A DNA stretch of 21,013 nt from Lithacetigena sp037446255 [NCBI: Coprothermobacterota bacterium]. Lineage in GTDB: Bacteria > Coprothermobacterota > HKB111. Both the position numbers and the translations under genes were made by a program. A model generated the notes under the pieces. It ran no database searches. It was not told where the DNA came from and was given only the letters and a program-made list of their open reading frames with translations. The DNA lies in NCBI GenBank assembly GCA_037446255.1, contig JBBIIY010000007.1, positions 37,750-58,762 on the forward strand, read 5' to 3'. Shown one piece after another: positions 12,761 through 20,422 of this stretch. Positions within the stretch are counted from its first letter, which is position 1, and every line of letters begins with the position of its first letter.

Positions 12761-14986
12761 TCACCAGGCCATTAATCCCGAAGGGTCAGGTATAATTGTT
12801 ATCCTGTCTCGCACAGACTTAAGTATATCAAAAAGCCTTAAACTTTCGCTTATTTTTATATCTCCTTTGAGAAGAACCACGCTCAAATACTTCCCTTCTC
12901 TTTTTAAATGGAACAGATAGGTGTTGATGGTTTGCTCGAACTCTCTATCAAGCCAGCTTTTAATTAAAACTGCCTCTTTTTTAACAGTTTCTTTATCTAC
13001 AGAGGTAAGTGTCAGCATAATCAGCCTGGTGTAAGGTGGGTATTCAAAATTTCGGTATTTATCCAGGATTATTCCAGGCCAATCATTAGCAGTTTCTTGA
13101 ACATCTTGAGCATTTTTGTAGGTTAATAGATGAATTGGCTGACTGCTCCAGCTTGTTAAAAGGGAAATGTTTCTATACACCACTTCTTCTCCCTGGAAAT
13201 CGGGAAGGCTAAAGTTTAAATCGGGGTTACCATAAACACAAAAATCGGGCTTATAATCGTAAAAAAAAGAGAAAACCGCGTCAGTTCCTACCACCAATAG
13301 GGGTCGGACATTTTGAAGTTTATTTAAAATTTCCCTTCGGCCAATTTCATTAAGGGAATCAGCATCAATCCTGAGAGTGTCAACCTGAAAGAAGTTCTTA
13401 AGTTCTTCAGATATTCTCTGGGTGCCCACGCCCAATAAAACCATATCACCCTCAAAACATTCAGGACATTTTTCCTTTATGGTGGTGGAAAAGTCGCAGG
13501 TATGGCAATGGAGCTTACCGGTTTTAAGATGATAAACCAGGTTAGTCTGACAGTTAGGACATTTTGTTTGATAATTGCATTTACCACAGAGATAAACTGT
13601 ATAAAAACCCCTTCTATTCTGAAAATATAGTACACTTCCATGATTATCAAGGGTTTCTTTTATTGTGTTAAGGGTATCTCCTGGATAATAAGAATCTCTT
13701 TCTCTTGTTGGGATGATCAGGAGAGGTTCTTCAGGGTTAGTGGAAGTTTTGAAATACTGATATTTTGCGGTTTGGTGTAAATATAATAGGAGTGGAGTTT
13801 CCAAAGAAGAGGTAATTATTGTTGAGCATAAATTATTAGACTGAATAAACTCCAGGCAAGAATAAGCGTCAATACGGGGAGAGGTAAAGGTTTTAAAATT
13901 TCCGCTGCCAATCTCATCAAAAACAACTAACTGCAGATTTTTATAGGGAAGAAATAAAGACCTCATTCCTCCCACGATGATTTTTTTTGCTCCTAACCTG
14001 ATTTCTTCCCAATCTTTTAACTTCTGGTCGAGGGTTTTATACTCTGACCAGTGAAGAGGTTTTCTGCCAGTTTCTGTAAATAACTTTTTTTTCCAGTAAT
14101 AGGAGTGATACAAGCGTGAAGACAAAAATAACACCTGACCACCCTGCTTGATGGCTTTCCTGATTTTTTCCAGTACCAGAGATTCGCGTTCAGCTGGTGT
14201 TCCTTCAATTATCAGGTATTCTGGCTCGGGCTTAGGTATGGTTATTTTTTCCAAAGAAACTTCCTTGAGGAAAAGTTTCCCAGTTTCTACAAGTTTTTGG
14301 GTATCTTCAGGATGAGTAGGACTCCTCAACCTGGAAAAAGGGTTAGGAAAAGGTATCTCTATCTGCTTTTCCGTATCTTCGTAATAAAATATTTTAGCTT
14401 TCTGAAAAACTGTTTTCCGATAGGTGTATTGAAGGGGGTATATTTTAATTAACCCTTTATGGCTCAGGGCTTTTAATGTGGTTGAAACTCGGGTTTTAAA
14501 TTTTCTTTTTAAAGTATCCATGGTAGTTATCGGGTGTTCAATAAGGTATTCCAGCACATCTCCTTGAACGAAAGCACCTTTTTCTCTAATTTTTTTAAGG
14601 GTTTCCACAGCTGATTCCAGGTCTAATAATAACTTAACCATCTCTACCCCTTTCCCATATAAGGGGTGGGGCAGGGTAAATCTCAACGCTTGAAAAAAGG
14701 TGGTCAAATAATAGGCAGATGACCAGATCAGTAACTGGAGGAGAATCGGGGTAATCAGGGGTTCTTCGTCTATCACTTCCAGGATAGGTTTGACCTCTAA
14801 GGAATAATCTTTCTCATCGGTGGTTCCTAAAACCAACCCTACTGTGGGTTTGTCCCGAGGTCCAAAAGGTACCAGCACCCTACCACCAACAGGAGGTTCT
14901 GGCTGGGTTGACTGGTAGGAATATATAGATCTATGAAAGCTGTCCCCGGTATCAACAGCAACTCGTATTTGTTTATGATTGGCCAT
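12761..14986 (-). CDS. priA: PriA-family primosomal protein with degenerate helicase motifs
   Basis: A protein of 741 residues from ATG 14986 (a TTG at 14989 just precedes it). Residue numbers here count that TTG as 1. It keeps the PriA N-terminal DNA-binding region (PVGGRVLVPFG, 33-43), the winged helix and the whole zinc module. C468, 471, 477, 480, 495, 498, 508 and 511 have exactly the E. coli spacing. The ATPase is degraded: Walker A GVTGSGKT reads EGTPAERE (262-269), DEEH reads DEIG (358-361), and GSATP reads TSSLE. The motif V KG and the motif VI QVAGRAGR are absent. NRRGF (458-462) and GTQ (522-524) remain. Actinobacterial PriA is also helicase-dead, so this is probably a fork-binding loader scaffold rather than a motor. 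The reading frame is intact, which argues against a pseudogene. It heads the operon with def and fmt. A TATACT ends 7 bases before ATG, so the message could be nearly leaderless. Confidence 0.88.
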   Translation of the reverse strand: MANHKQIRVAVDTGDSFHRSIYSYQSTQPEPPVGGRVLVPFGPRDKPTVGLVLGTTDEKDYSLEVKPILEVIDEEPLITPILLQLLIWSSAYYLTTFFQALRFTLPHPLYGKGVEMVKLLLDLESAVETLKKIREKGAFVQGDVLEYLIEHPITTMDTLKRKFKTRVSTTLKALSHKGLIKIYPLQYTYRKTVFQKAKIFYYEDTEKQIEIPFPNPFSRLRSPTHPEDTQKLVETGKLFLKEVSLEKITIPKPEPEYLIIEGTPAERESLVLEKIRKAIKQGGQVLFLSSRLYHSYYWKKKLFTETGRKPLHWSEYKTLDQKLKDWEEIRLGAKKIIVGGMRSLFLPYKNLQLVVFDEIGSGNFKTFTSPRIDAYSCLEFIQSNNLCSTIITSSLETPLLLYLHQTAKYQYFKTSTNPEEPLLIIPTRERDSYYPGDTLNTIKETLDNHGSVLYFQNRRGFYTVYLCGKCNYQTKCPNCQTNLVYHLKTGKLHCHTCDFSTTIKEKCPECFEGDMVLLGVGTQRISEELKNFFQVDTLRIDADSLNEIGRREILNKLQNVRPLLVVGTDAVFSFFYDYKPDFCVYGNPDLNFSLPDFQGEEVVYRNISLLTSWSSQPIHLLTYKNAQDVQETANDWPGIILDKYRNFEYPPYTRLIMLTLTSVDKETVKKEAVLIKSWLDREFEQTINTYLFHLKREGKYLSVVLLKGDIKISESLRLFDILKSVRDRITIIPDPSGLMAW

Positions 14987-15068
14987 CAAATAAAGTATAC
15001 ACCAAACCCCCAGGTAAAGGTATTTTTCTTTCTGCCAGGTTTTTGGTATCTTTTCTGACGACTGTGAT

Positions 15069-15094
15069 GATTGGGGATAGCGATTGGGGGCAGT
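15069..15094. repeat. Short tandem GATTGGGG repeat
   Basis: GATTGGGG occurs at 15069-15076 and 15082-15089, a 13-base period (GATTGGGGATAGC then GATTGGGGGCAGT). It lies about 80 bases before priA in the divergent gap. Function unknown. Confidence 0.5.
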
Positions 15095-15120
15095 CCTTTT
15101 TTGAATCTTGAATAAGTGAT

Positions 15121-15143
15121 TAATTCAGAAACGGTCAGAATTA
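15121..15143. promoter_or_regulatory. Palindromic operator-like repeat, copy 1
   Basis: The 23-base unit has arms TAATTC and GAATTA around AGAAACGGTCA. Inner G-A/T-C pairs extend the dyad past one mismatch. A copy with one difference lies 76 bases downstream. It lies 135 bases upstream of priA and 225 bases upstream of the cyclophilin gene. The form suits a dimeric DNA-binding protein; no regulator is encoded nearby. Confidence 0.6.
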
Positions 15144-15196
15144 CACACTGAATTACGCAATGACAAATATAGATGAATACTTAATATTTAATCAAA

Positions 15197-15219
15197 TAAT
15201 TCAGAAACGGTCCGAATTA
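15197..15219. promoter_or_regulatory. Palindromic operator-like repeat, copy 2
   Basis: It is identical to the 15121-15143 unit except for one base in the loop (C for A at position 17). It has the same TAATTC/GAATTA arms. Start-to-start spacing is 76 bases, about seven helical turns. It ends 53 bases before the -35 of the predicted cyclophilin promoter. Confidence 0.6.
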
Positions 15220-15272
15220 TTCCTATTATATATTGATGTATCCTATATTTCTTAACCCTGGAAGATGTCCTT

Positions 15273-15301
15273 TTAACTGAATAATAAGCATCAGATAAAA
15301 T
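15273..15301 (+). promoter_or_regulatory. Possible promoter of the cyclophilin gene
   Basis: TTAACT (15273-15278) and TAAAAT (15296-15301) are separated by 17 bases. The -35 is weak and the -10 good. The start would be near 15308, leaving a leader of about 60 bases ending in AAGGAG (15352-15357). Confidence 0.4.
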
Positions 15302-15367
15302 ATTAGCCAAAAAGAGCTCCTATACCTTAAAATATTAATTGATCATTAATCAAGGAGTAAAAAGACT

Positions 15368-16060
15368 ATGAACAAGAAAAAGCAAGTAACACCTGCCAAA
15401 AACAGTTTTAATCAAGGCACTAACCTGATATTTATACTAACTGTTTTATTAATTTTATCTTTCATATTAAATATTTATTTATCATTTACTTACAAAGACC
15501 TGAAACAAAAAACTGCTGACTTAGAAACAGAAATAGAAAATCTTAAGAAAACTCAAAAAGGAGAAACTAAAATGCCCGATTCCCAAAACCCCCTCGTAAA
15601 AATGGAAACTTCCAAAGGTAATATTATTATTGAATTATACCCGGATATAGCCCCTGAAACGGTCAATAACTTTTTAGAAAATGTAAAAGCAGGAAACTAT
15701 GATGGTTTAGCTTTCCACAGAATTATTAAAGGATTCATGATTCAAGGAGGGTGCCCTAAAGGTGATGGAACAGGTGGAAACCTTTTACCGTTTGAGGGGT
15801 CCAGTTTAAAACACACCCCTGGAGTAATATCTATGGCTGCTACTCAGGGAGGCAAGAACCAATCGGATAGCCAATTTTTCATCATGCATGGAACCTCGCC
15901 TCATCTTGATGGACTTTATACCGCTTTCGGGAAAGTTACTGAGGGTTGGGAAGTAGTAGAGATTATTGCTAATTCACCAGTAAAAACCAGTAGTTCTGGA
16001 GAAAATTCTACTCCTGTAGAAAAGATTATTATTATAAAAGCGGTAGAGCTAACCCTTTAA
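15368..16060 (+). CDS. Membrane-anchored cyclophilin-type peptidyl-prolyl isomerase
   Basis: A protein of 230 residues. A basic N-terminus, a membrane helix (about 18-41) and a short coiled coil (about 43-62, DLKQKTADLETEIENLKK) lead to a cyclophilin domain (about 77-230). It catalyses cis-trans isomerisation of Xaa-Pro bonds. Active-site motifs FHRIIKGFMIQGG (R117, F122, Q125) and SQFFIMHG, plus HLDGLYTAFGKV, are intact. His is at the place of the human Trp, as in most bacterial forms. The longer frame puts the enzyme outside the membrane. ATG 15368 has AAGGAG 10 bases upstream. A second in-frame ATG (15572, Met69) has its own strong ribosome site and would give a cytosolic 162-residue isomerase. 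It meets the Na/Pi gene tail to tail with 4 bases between. Confidence 0.9.
   Translation: MNKKKQVTPAKNSFNQGTNLIFILTVLLILSFILNIYLSFTYKDLKQKTADLETEIENLKKTQKGETKMPDSQNPLVKMETSKGNIIIELYPDIAPETVNNFLENVKAGNYDGLAFHRIIKGFMIQGGCPKGDGTGGNLLPFEGSSLKHTPGVISMAATQGGKNQSDSQFFIMHGTSPHLDGLYTAFGKVTEGWEVVEIIANSPVKTSSSGENSTPVEKIIIIKAVELTL
15557..15563 (+). promoter_or_regulatory. Internal Shine-Dalgarno for a second cyclophilin start
   Basis: AAAGGAG lies 8 bases before the in-frame ATG at 15572 (MPDSQNPLVKM). Starting there skips the membrane helix and coiled coil but keeps the entire isomerase domain. It is as good as the ribosome site of the first start. The same bases encode Lys-Gly of the longer form, so chance from codon content is possible. 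Confidence 0.55.
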
Positions 16061-16064
16061 ACTA

Positions 16065-17681
16065 CTACAGTATTCCTAAAACCACATCAGCGATATTTTC
16101 TGAATGGTCTGATATTCTTTCCAGGTTAGATATGAGGTCAACTAAAATTATACCGGAATAAGGTTTAATCTTTTTTTCGTTCAGGCGGGTTATATTTACC
16201 GCTACAAAACTCCGGGTAAGCTTATCGGTTTCCTTTTCCATAACCTTGGCATTTTTTGCCTTTTCTACATCATAATCCTGTAGAGAATCAAGAGCCATTT
16301 TGAGCGTCTTAAGGACCTGTTCAAAGGTGGCTCGGGCGTCTCTAAGAGATTCCTCAGGATAAATAAGATTTTGGTCGCGTTTAATCTCAATAAGTTCAAC
16401 TATATTTTCCGCGTGGTCACCTATTCGCTCGATATCATTCACCGCATGCATAAGAGCCAGAGCCCGTGCACTTTGTTCCTCAATCAGGTCATGTTCGGTA
16501 ATTCTGGTCAGGTAGGTAGTGATTTCTCTTTGCAAAATATTCACCACTATTTCTCTTTCCAGAATGGTAGTTAAGGAGTTCAACTTGTTGTCAAAAAAGG
16601 AATTCTGGCAGGCAGCAACCATTTTATAGGTTATTTCTCCCATCCTCACGAGTTCTTTTGTTGCCTGGTCCAGGGCAACCGTGGGAGTTGAAAGTATCCG
16701 ATTATCAAGATAGACAGCTTTCCTTTCTTCCAGTTCTTCCACCTCGGTAGGCAAAAGAGACACTACCAACTTTTCAAAAGGTTTGATAAGAAGCACGGCA
16801 AATAGTGCCATGGAAACATTAAAAATGGTATGGGCGTTAGCTACCTGCCGGGGGAGATAGTCTGATGTCATAAGAACCAGCTCAGTAAACGGTTTTAAAA
16901 AAGGTAGGATTATTATAACCCCTATAAAATTAAAAAGAAAATGAACCAGAGCTGCCCTTTTGCTGGAGACATTAGCTCCTGCGCTCGCTATAACTGCGGT
17001 TACCGTGGTACCGATATTAGCTCCCAATATTAGGGCAATGGCTGAAGGTAAAGGTATTATTCCCTGCAGGGACAGAGCTATTACTAAACTGGTAGTCACC
17101 GAAGAACTCTGGATTATACCGGTGAAGATAGCGCTGGCTAAGATACCCATATAGGGATGTTTACCAAAACTTACCAGGTAATTGATTAAGGTTTGGTCGG
17201 TGCGAAGGGGAGCCAGCGCTCCGGACATATGGTATAAACCAAAAAAAAGAATCCCAAAACCCAGAAGTGATTCGCCCAAAGCCTGATAACTTTTTTTCTT
17301 GGTAAAGAAATAAATTAAAGCTCCCGCAGATAAGAATAACCAGACCCATTTGTCTAATTTGAATACAATTATTTGGGCAGTTATTGTGGTTCCTACATTA
17401 GCCCCAAAGATAACCCCCATAGCTTGTATAAGGCTCATCAAGCCAGCATTAACAAAACCAACCACCATCACCGTGGTAGCAGAACTGCTTTGAAGAATGC
17501 TGGTTAAGCTTAATCCAACCAGAAGAGCATTAAAAGGGTTGCTGGTGAGCAATTTCAGGATTCTACGCAACGAATCACCAGCGGTTTTCTGCAAACCATC
17601 TCCCAACAACTTCATACCGAATAAAAATAAAGCTAAACCGCTGGCTAATCCGGTTACAAGAAGAAAGGTTTCTTTGGTCAT
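16065..17681 (-). CDS. Na/Pi-cotransporter family protein with C-terminal PhoU domain
   Basis: A protein of 538 residues. Two homologous membrane halves each carry the substrate motif QSSS-x-TT (64-70 and 191-197), followed by GAN(V/I)GTT (93-99 and 220-226). This is the inverted repeat of the NptA/PF02690 transporters. A cytoplasmic helical PhoU-like domain fills about 345-538 (RMGEITYKMVA..., AVNDIERIGDHAENI near the centre, NLERISDHSENIAD near the end). It probably imports phosphate with sodium; PhoU-linked members may instead respond to phosphate or nucleotides. ATG 17681 has TAGGA upstream and starts 31 bases after the formate dehydrogenase stop, so it may be co-transcribed with it. Confidence 0.9.
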   Translation of the reverse strand: MTKETFLLVTGLASGLALFLFGMKLLGDGLQKTAGDSLRRILKLLTSNPFNALLVGLSLTSILQSSSATTVMVVGFVNAGLMSLIQAMGVIFGANVGTTITAQIIVFKLDKWVWLFLSAGALIYFFTKKKSYQALGESLLGFGILFFGLYHMSGALAPLRTDQTLINYLVSFGKHPYMGILASAIFTGIIQSSSVTTSLVIALSLQGIIPLPSAIALILGANIGTTVTAVIASAGANVSSKRAALVHFLFNFIGVIIILPFLKPFTELVLMTSDYLPRQVANAHTIFNVSMALFAVLLIKPFEKLVVSLLPTEVEELEERKAVYLDNRILSTPTVALDQATKELVRMGEITYKMVAACQNSFFDNKLNSLTTILEREIVVNILQREITTYLTRITEHDLIEEQSARALALMHAVNDIERIGDHAENIVELIEIKRDQNLIYPEESLRDARATFEQVLKTLKMALDSLQDYDVEKAKNAKVMEKETDKLTRSFVAVNITRLNEKKIKPYSGIILVDLISNLERISDHSENIADVVLGIL

Positions 17682-17712
17682 AATTCCTACCTATTAATAA
17701 TCAGTCTAATAA

Positions 17713-20412
17713 CTAACACACACTGCCTATTAAGGTTTCGCCATCCTTCAACTTTTTAATCCTTACGGCAGTCACTTTGGTTTCTGGTGTTTTAGATACC
17801 GGGTCAAGCGCCAGATTGGTCAGCATATTGGTCGGTGTGTCGGCAAAATGAAAAGTCATGGATACTATACCCACAGGTGAAATACCGGTAACTTTTACCT
17901 TCACCACGATATCGCCTCTTCTTGAAATAATTTTAACATAGTCACCATCATTAATTTCCAACCTGAGAGCATCTAGGGGGTTTATTTCCAATAACTCTTC
18001 CTTCATCAACTGGTTTAACCCTTTTACTTTTCGGGTCATAGCAGCATGATAGTGGTACAAACTTCTTTTAGTGGTCAGGATAAAAGGAAAGTCGCTATCG
18101 GCTTCTTCAGCTGGCGGCCGGTAATCAAGAGGGGTAAATCTGGCCTTTCCACTGGGAGTTAAAAACTTATCTTTGTGTAAGTAGGGTGTACCGGGATGTT
18201 CGGGTGAGGGACAGGGCCACTGGATACCATTTTCTTCCAATCTCTGGTAACTTATACCACCATAGGAAGGTACCAGAGTGGAAATTTCTTTCATTATTTC
18301 TTCATTGTTCACATAATCAAAGATAGAAGCGTTCATTCTTTTTGCCAAATGGATTATGATTTCACTATCAGAAAGAGAATCTCCGACATGGTTAATAGCC
18401 TTTCTTGTTCTTTGTACCCTTCTTTCAGTGTTAGTAAAGGTGCCCTCTTTCTCGGCAAAACTGGAAGCTGGGAGAATAACCTGAGCATACTTTGAAGATT
18501 CGTTGAAAAATATATCTTGCACAATGACCAATTCTGCCCGGGAAAGAGCCTCGTGAACAACCCTGCTGCAGGCTACATTTACAGCTGGGTCGGCCCCAAT
18601 TAGATACAGGGCTTTGATTTTACCTGCAGAAATCGCTTCCAGAACCTCGGTCATGGTAAGCCCGGGGGTTTCATTTAATTCCACACCCCAGGCAGTGGAG
18701 AATTTTTCTCTAATAACCGGGTCGGCTACTTTTTGGTATCCTGGATAAACATTAGGCAGGTTACCCATATCGCAGGCGCCCTGAACATTATTCTGACCCC
18801 TTAGAGGGTTAAGCCCAGAGGAAGGCTTACCAATATTACCGGTAAGAAGTACCAAGTTGGCCAGTGCCAGAACATTGTCGGTTCCATGAGTATGTTGAGT
18901 AATTCCCATGGAATACAGGATAGTTGATGGCTTGTTAGTAGCATAAATCCGGGCAGCCTCTTTAATCTTCTCTTTACTTACCCCGGTTAATGTTTCAACT
19001 TTATCCAGGTCAAAATAAGCCAGTGATTTAACAAAATTCTCAAAATTTTCCGTTCTTTCCCTGATAAAATCAGCATCTTCTAACCCTTCATCCACAATAA
19101 CCCTGGCCATTCCCATAATCAAGGCCACATCACTACCGGGTTTCATGTTTAGCCAGCAATGAGCATTTTCCACCAGTTTTATTTTCAAGGGGTCAGCTAC
19201 AATTAATTTAGCTCCCTTTCTTACAGCTTCCCTAACCCGAGAGCCAATAACCGGATGGGCATCAGTAGTATTAGAGCCAATAACGAATATACATTCAGCA
19301 TCAGCTATTTCATCAATAGTGTTGGTCATTGCTCCACTTCCGAAAGCAGTGGCCAGACCGGCCACCGAAGGAGCATGGCAGAGACGGGCACAGTGGTCTA
19401 TGTGATTGGTTTTGATAATCCCCCGCGCGAATTTTTGTATCAGATAAGCTTCTTCATTGGTAAGTTTGGCCGAGGTAAAAAAAGCTACTTCATCACTTTT
19501 ATAGGATTCTAATTTACGGGCAACATAATTCAAAGCCTCATCCCAGGTGGCTTCCTCCAGGGTATCTCCCTTTCTCAGCAAGGGTTTTTTAATTCTCTCC
19601 GGGCTGTTAATAAACTCAAAACCATAACGGCCCTTTACGCAAAGTCTTCCTTTATTGGATGGGTTCTCTCCATCACCTCTTACAGAAACCACTTCCCTGC
19701 CTCTTACGCCTAAATATATGCCACAACCAACTCCGCAGTAAGGGCACACAGTTTTTACTTCTCTGGAAAAAACCTTATCATTCTTGGAGTATAAAGCTCC
19801 CACAGGGCATCTAACCACACATTCCCCGCAGGATTCGCACCTGGATTGGGCTATGGGTTTATCCGCAAAAGTTCCCACCAGGGTATTAAAGCCCCTGAAG
19901 GTAAAGTCTATGGCATTAGCTCCCTGTATTTCCTCACAGGTTCTAATGCAAATACCGCAAAGTACACACCGGTTATGGTCCCTTATAAAGAAGGGATTGG
20001 AATCATCGAGTGGCAAATCACGGGTAATTTTTCTGAGTTTATTGATTCTTTCTTCATCAATTCCCAGGTAATGGGAAATTTTTTGTAATTCACATTTAGT
20101 ATCCCTGGGACAGGAAAGACAATCAGCGTGATGGTTAATTATCATCAACTCCGTGGCTGTTTTCCTTATTTGAGTGAGAACGACGCTTTCAGTAATAATC
20201 TCCATTCCTTCTTCTGCTGGAGTCATACAGGAGATAGTTACCCTTCCGTTTATCTCCACCACACAAAGGCGACAACCACCAAATGGTTTCAACTCGGGAT
20301 GAAAACATAAATGAGGCAGGTATATTCCGTTTTCCAATGCTGTTTCTAATACAGTTTTTCCTTTTCTGGTTTTAACACTGAAGCCATCAAAATTTATAGT
20401 AATCGTTTCCAT
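17713..20412 (-). CDS. fdhA: Formate dehydrogenase alpha subunit, NuoG-like multi-cluster type
   Basis: A protein of 899 residues. It oxidises formate to CO2 (or the reverse) at a bis-MGD Mo or W centre. In order: a 2Fe-2S domain (C36, C47, C50, C62); a His-ligated 4Fe-4S (H94, C98, C101, C107); two 4Fe-4S ferredoxin clusters (C149/152/155/159 and C192/195/198/202). A further 4Fe-4S precedes the catalytic domain (C223, C226, C230, C258). The active-site segment is CARLCHAPSV with Cys345 where many homologues have selenocysteine, so no UGA recoding is needed. NPLRGQNNVQGACDMG is also conserved. The start is ATG 20412 because AAGGAGG lies 6 bases upstream; a TTG at 20439 is rejected. The NuoF-like partner ends 10 bases before. 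Together they fit a cytoplasmic NAD-linked, possibly bifurcating, formate dehydrogenase (HylA-like). Confidence 0.9.
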   Translation of the reverse strand: METITINFDGFSVKTRKGKTVLETALENGIYLPHLCFHPELKPFGGCRLCVVEINGRVTISCMTPAEEGMEIITESVVLTQIRKTATELMIINHHADCLSCPRDTKCELQKISHYLGIDEERINKLRKITRDLPLDDSNPFFIRDHNRCVLCGICIRTCEEIQGANAIDFTFRGFNTLVGTFADKPIAQSRCESCGECVVRCPVGALYSKNDKVFSREVKTVCPYCGVGCGIYLGVRGREVVSVRGDGENPSNKGRLCVKGRYGFEFINSPERIKKPLLRKGDTLEEATWDEALNYVARKLESYKSDEVAFFTSAKLTNEEAYLIQKFARGIIKTNHIDHCARLCHAPSVAGLATAFGSGAMTNTIDEIADAECIFVIGSNTTDAHPVIGSRVREAVRKGAKLIVADPLKIKLVENAHCWLNMKPGSDVALIMGMARVIVDEGLEDADFIRERTENFENFVKSLAYFDLDKVETLTGVSKEKIKEAARIYATNKPSTILYSMGITQHTHGTDNVLALANLVLLTGNIGKPSSGLNPLRGQNNVQGACDMGNLPNVYPGYQKVADPVIREKFSTAWGVELNETPGLTMTEVLEAISAGKIKALYLIGADPAVNVACSRVVHEALSRAELVIVQDIFFNESSKYAQVILPASSFAEKEGTFTNTERRVQRTRKAINHVGDSLSDSEIIIHLAKRMNASIFDYVNNEEIMKEISTLVPSYGGISYQRLEENGIQWPCPSPEHPGTPYLHKDKFLTPSGKARFTPLDYRPPAEEADSDFPFILTTKRSLYHYHAAMTRKVKGLNQLMKEELLEINPLDALRLEINDGDYVKIISRRGDIVVKVKVTGISPVGIVSMTFHFADTPTNMLTNLALDPVSKTPETKVTAVRIKKLKDGETLIGSVC

Positions 20413-20422
20413 CTTATCCTCC

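Noticed and set aside
12761-14986. priA as a pseudogene
   Set aside because: There is no stop or frameshift, zinc ligands are perfectly spaced and the gene heads a tight operon; selective motor loss is a better reading.
19370-19385. Possible selenocysteine at the formate dehydrogenase active site
   Set aside because: The active-site codon reads as Cys in an unbroken frame (RLCHAP), so no UGA recoding is involved.
19784-20071. Plus-strand open frames inside fdhA (95 and 80 codons)
   Set aside because: They lie wholly antisense to a gene with clear cluster motifs and show no ribosome site or recognisable protein features.
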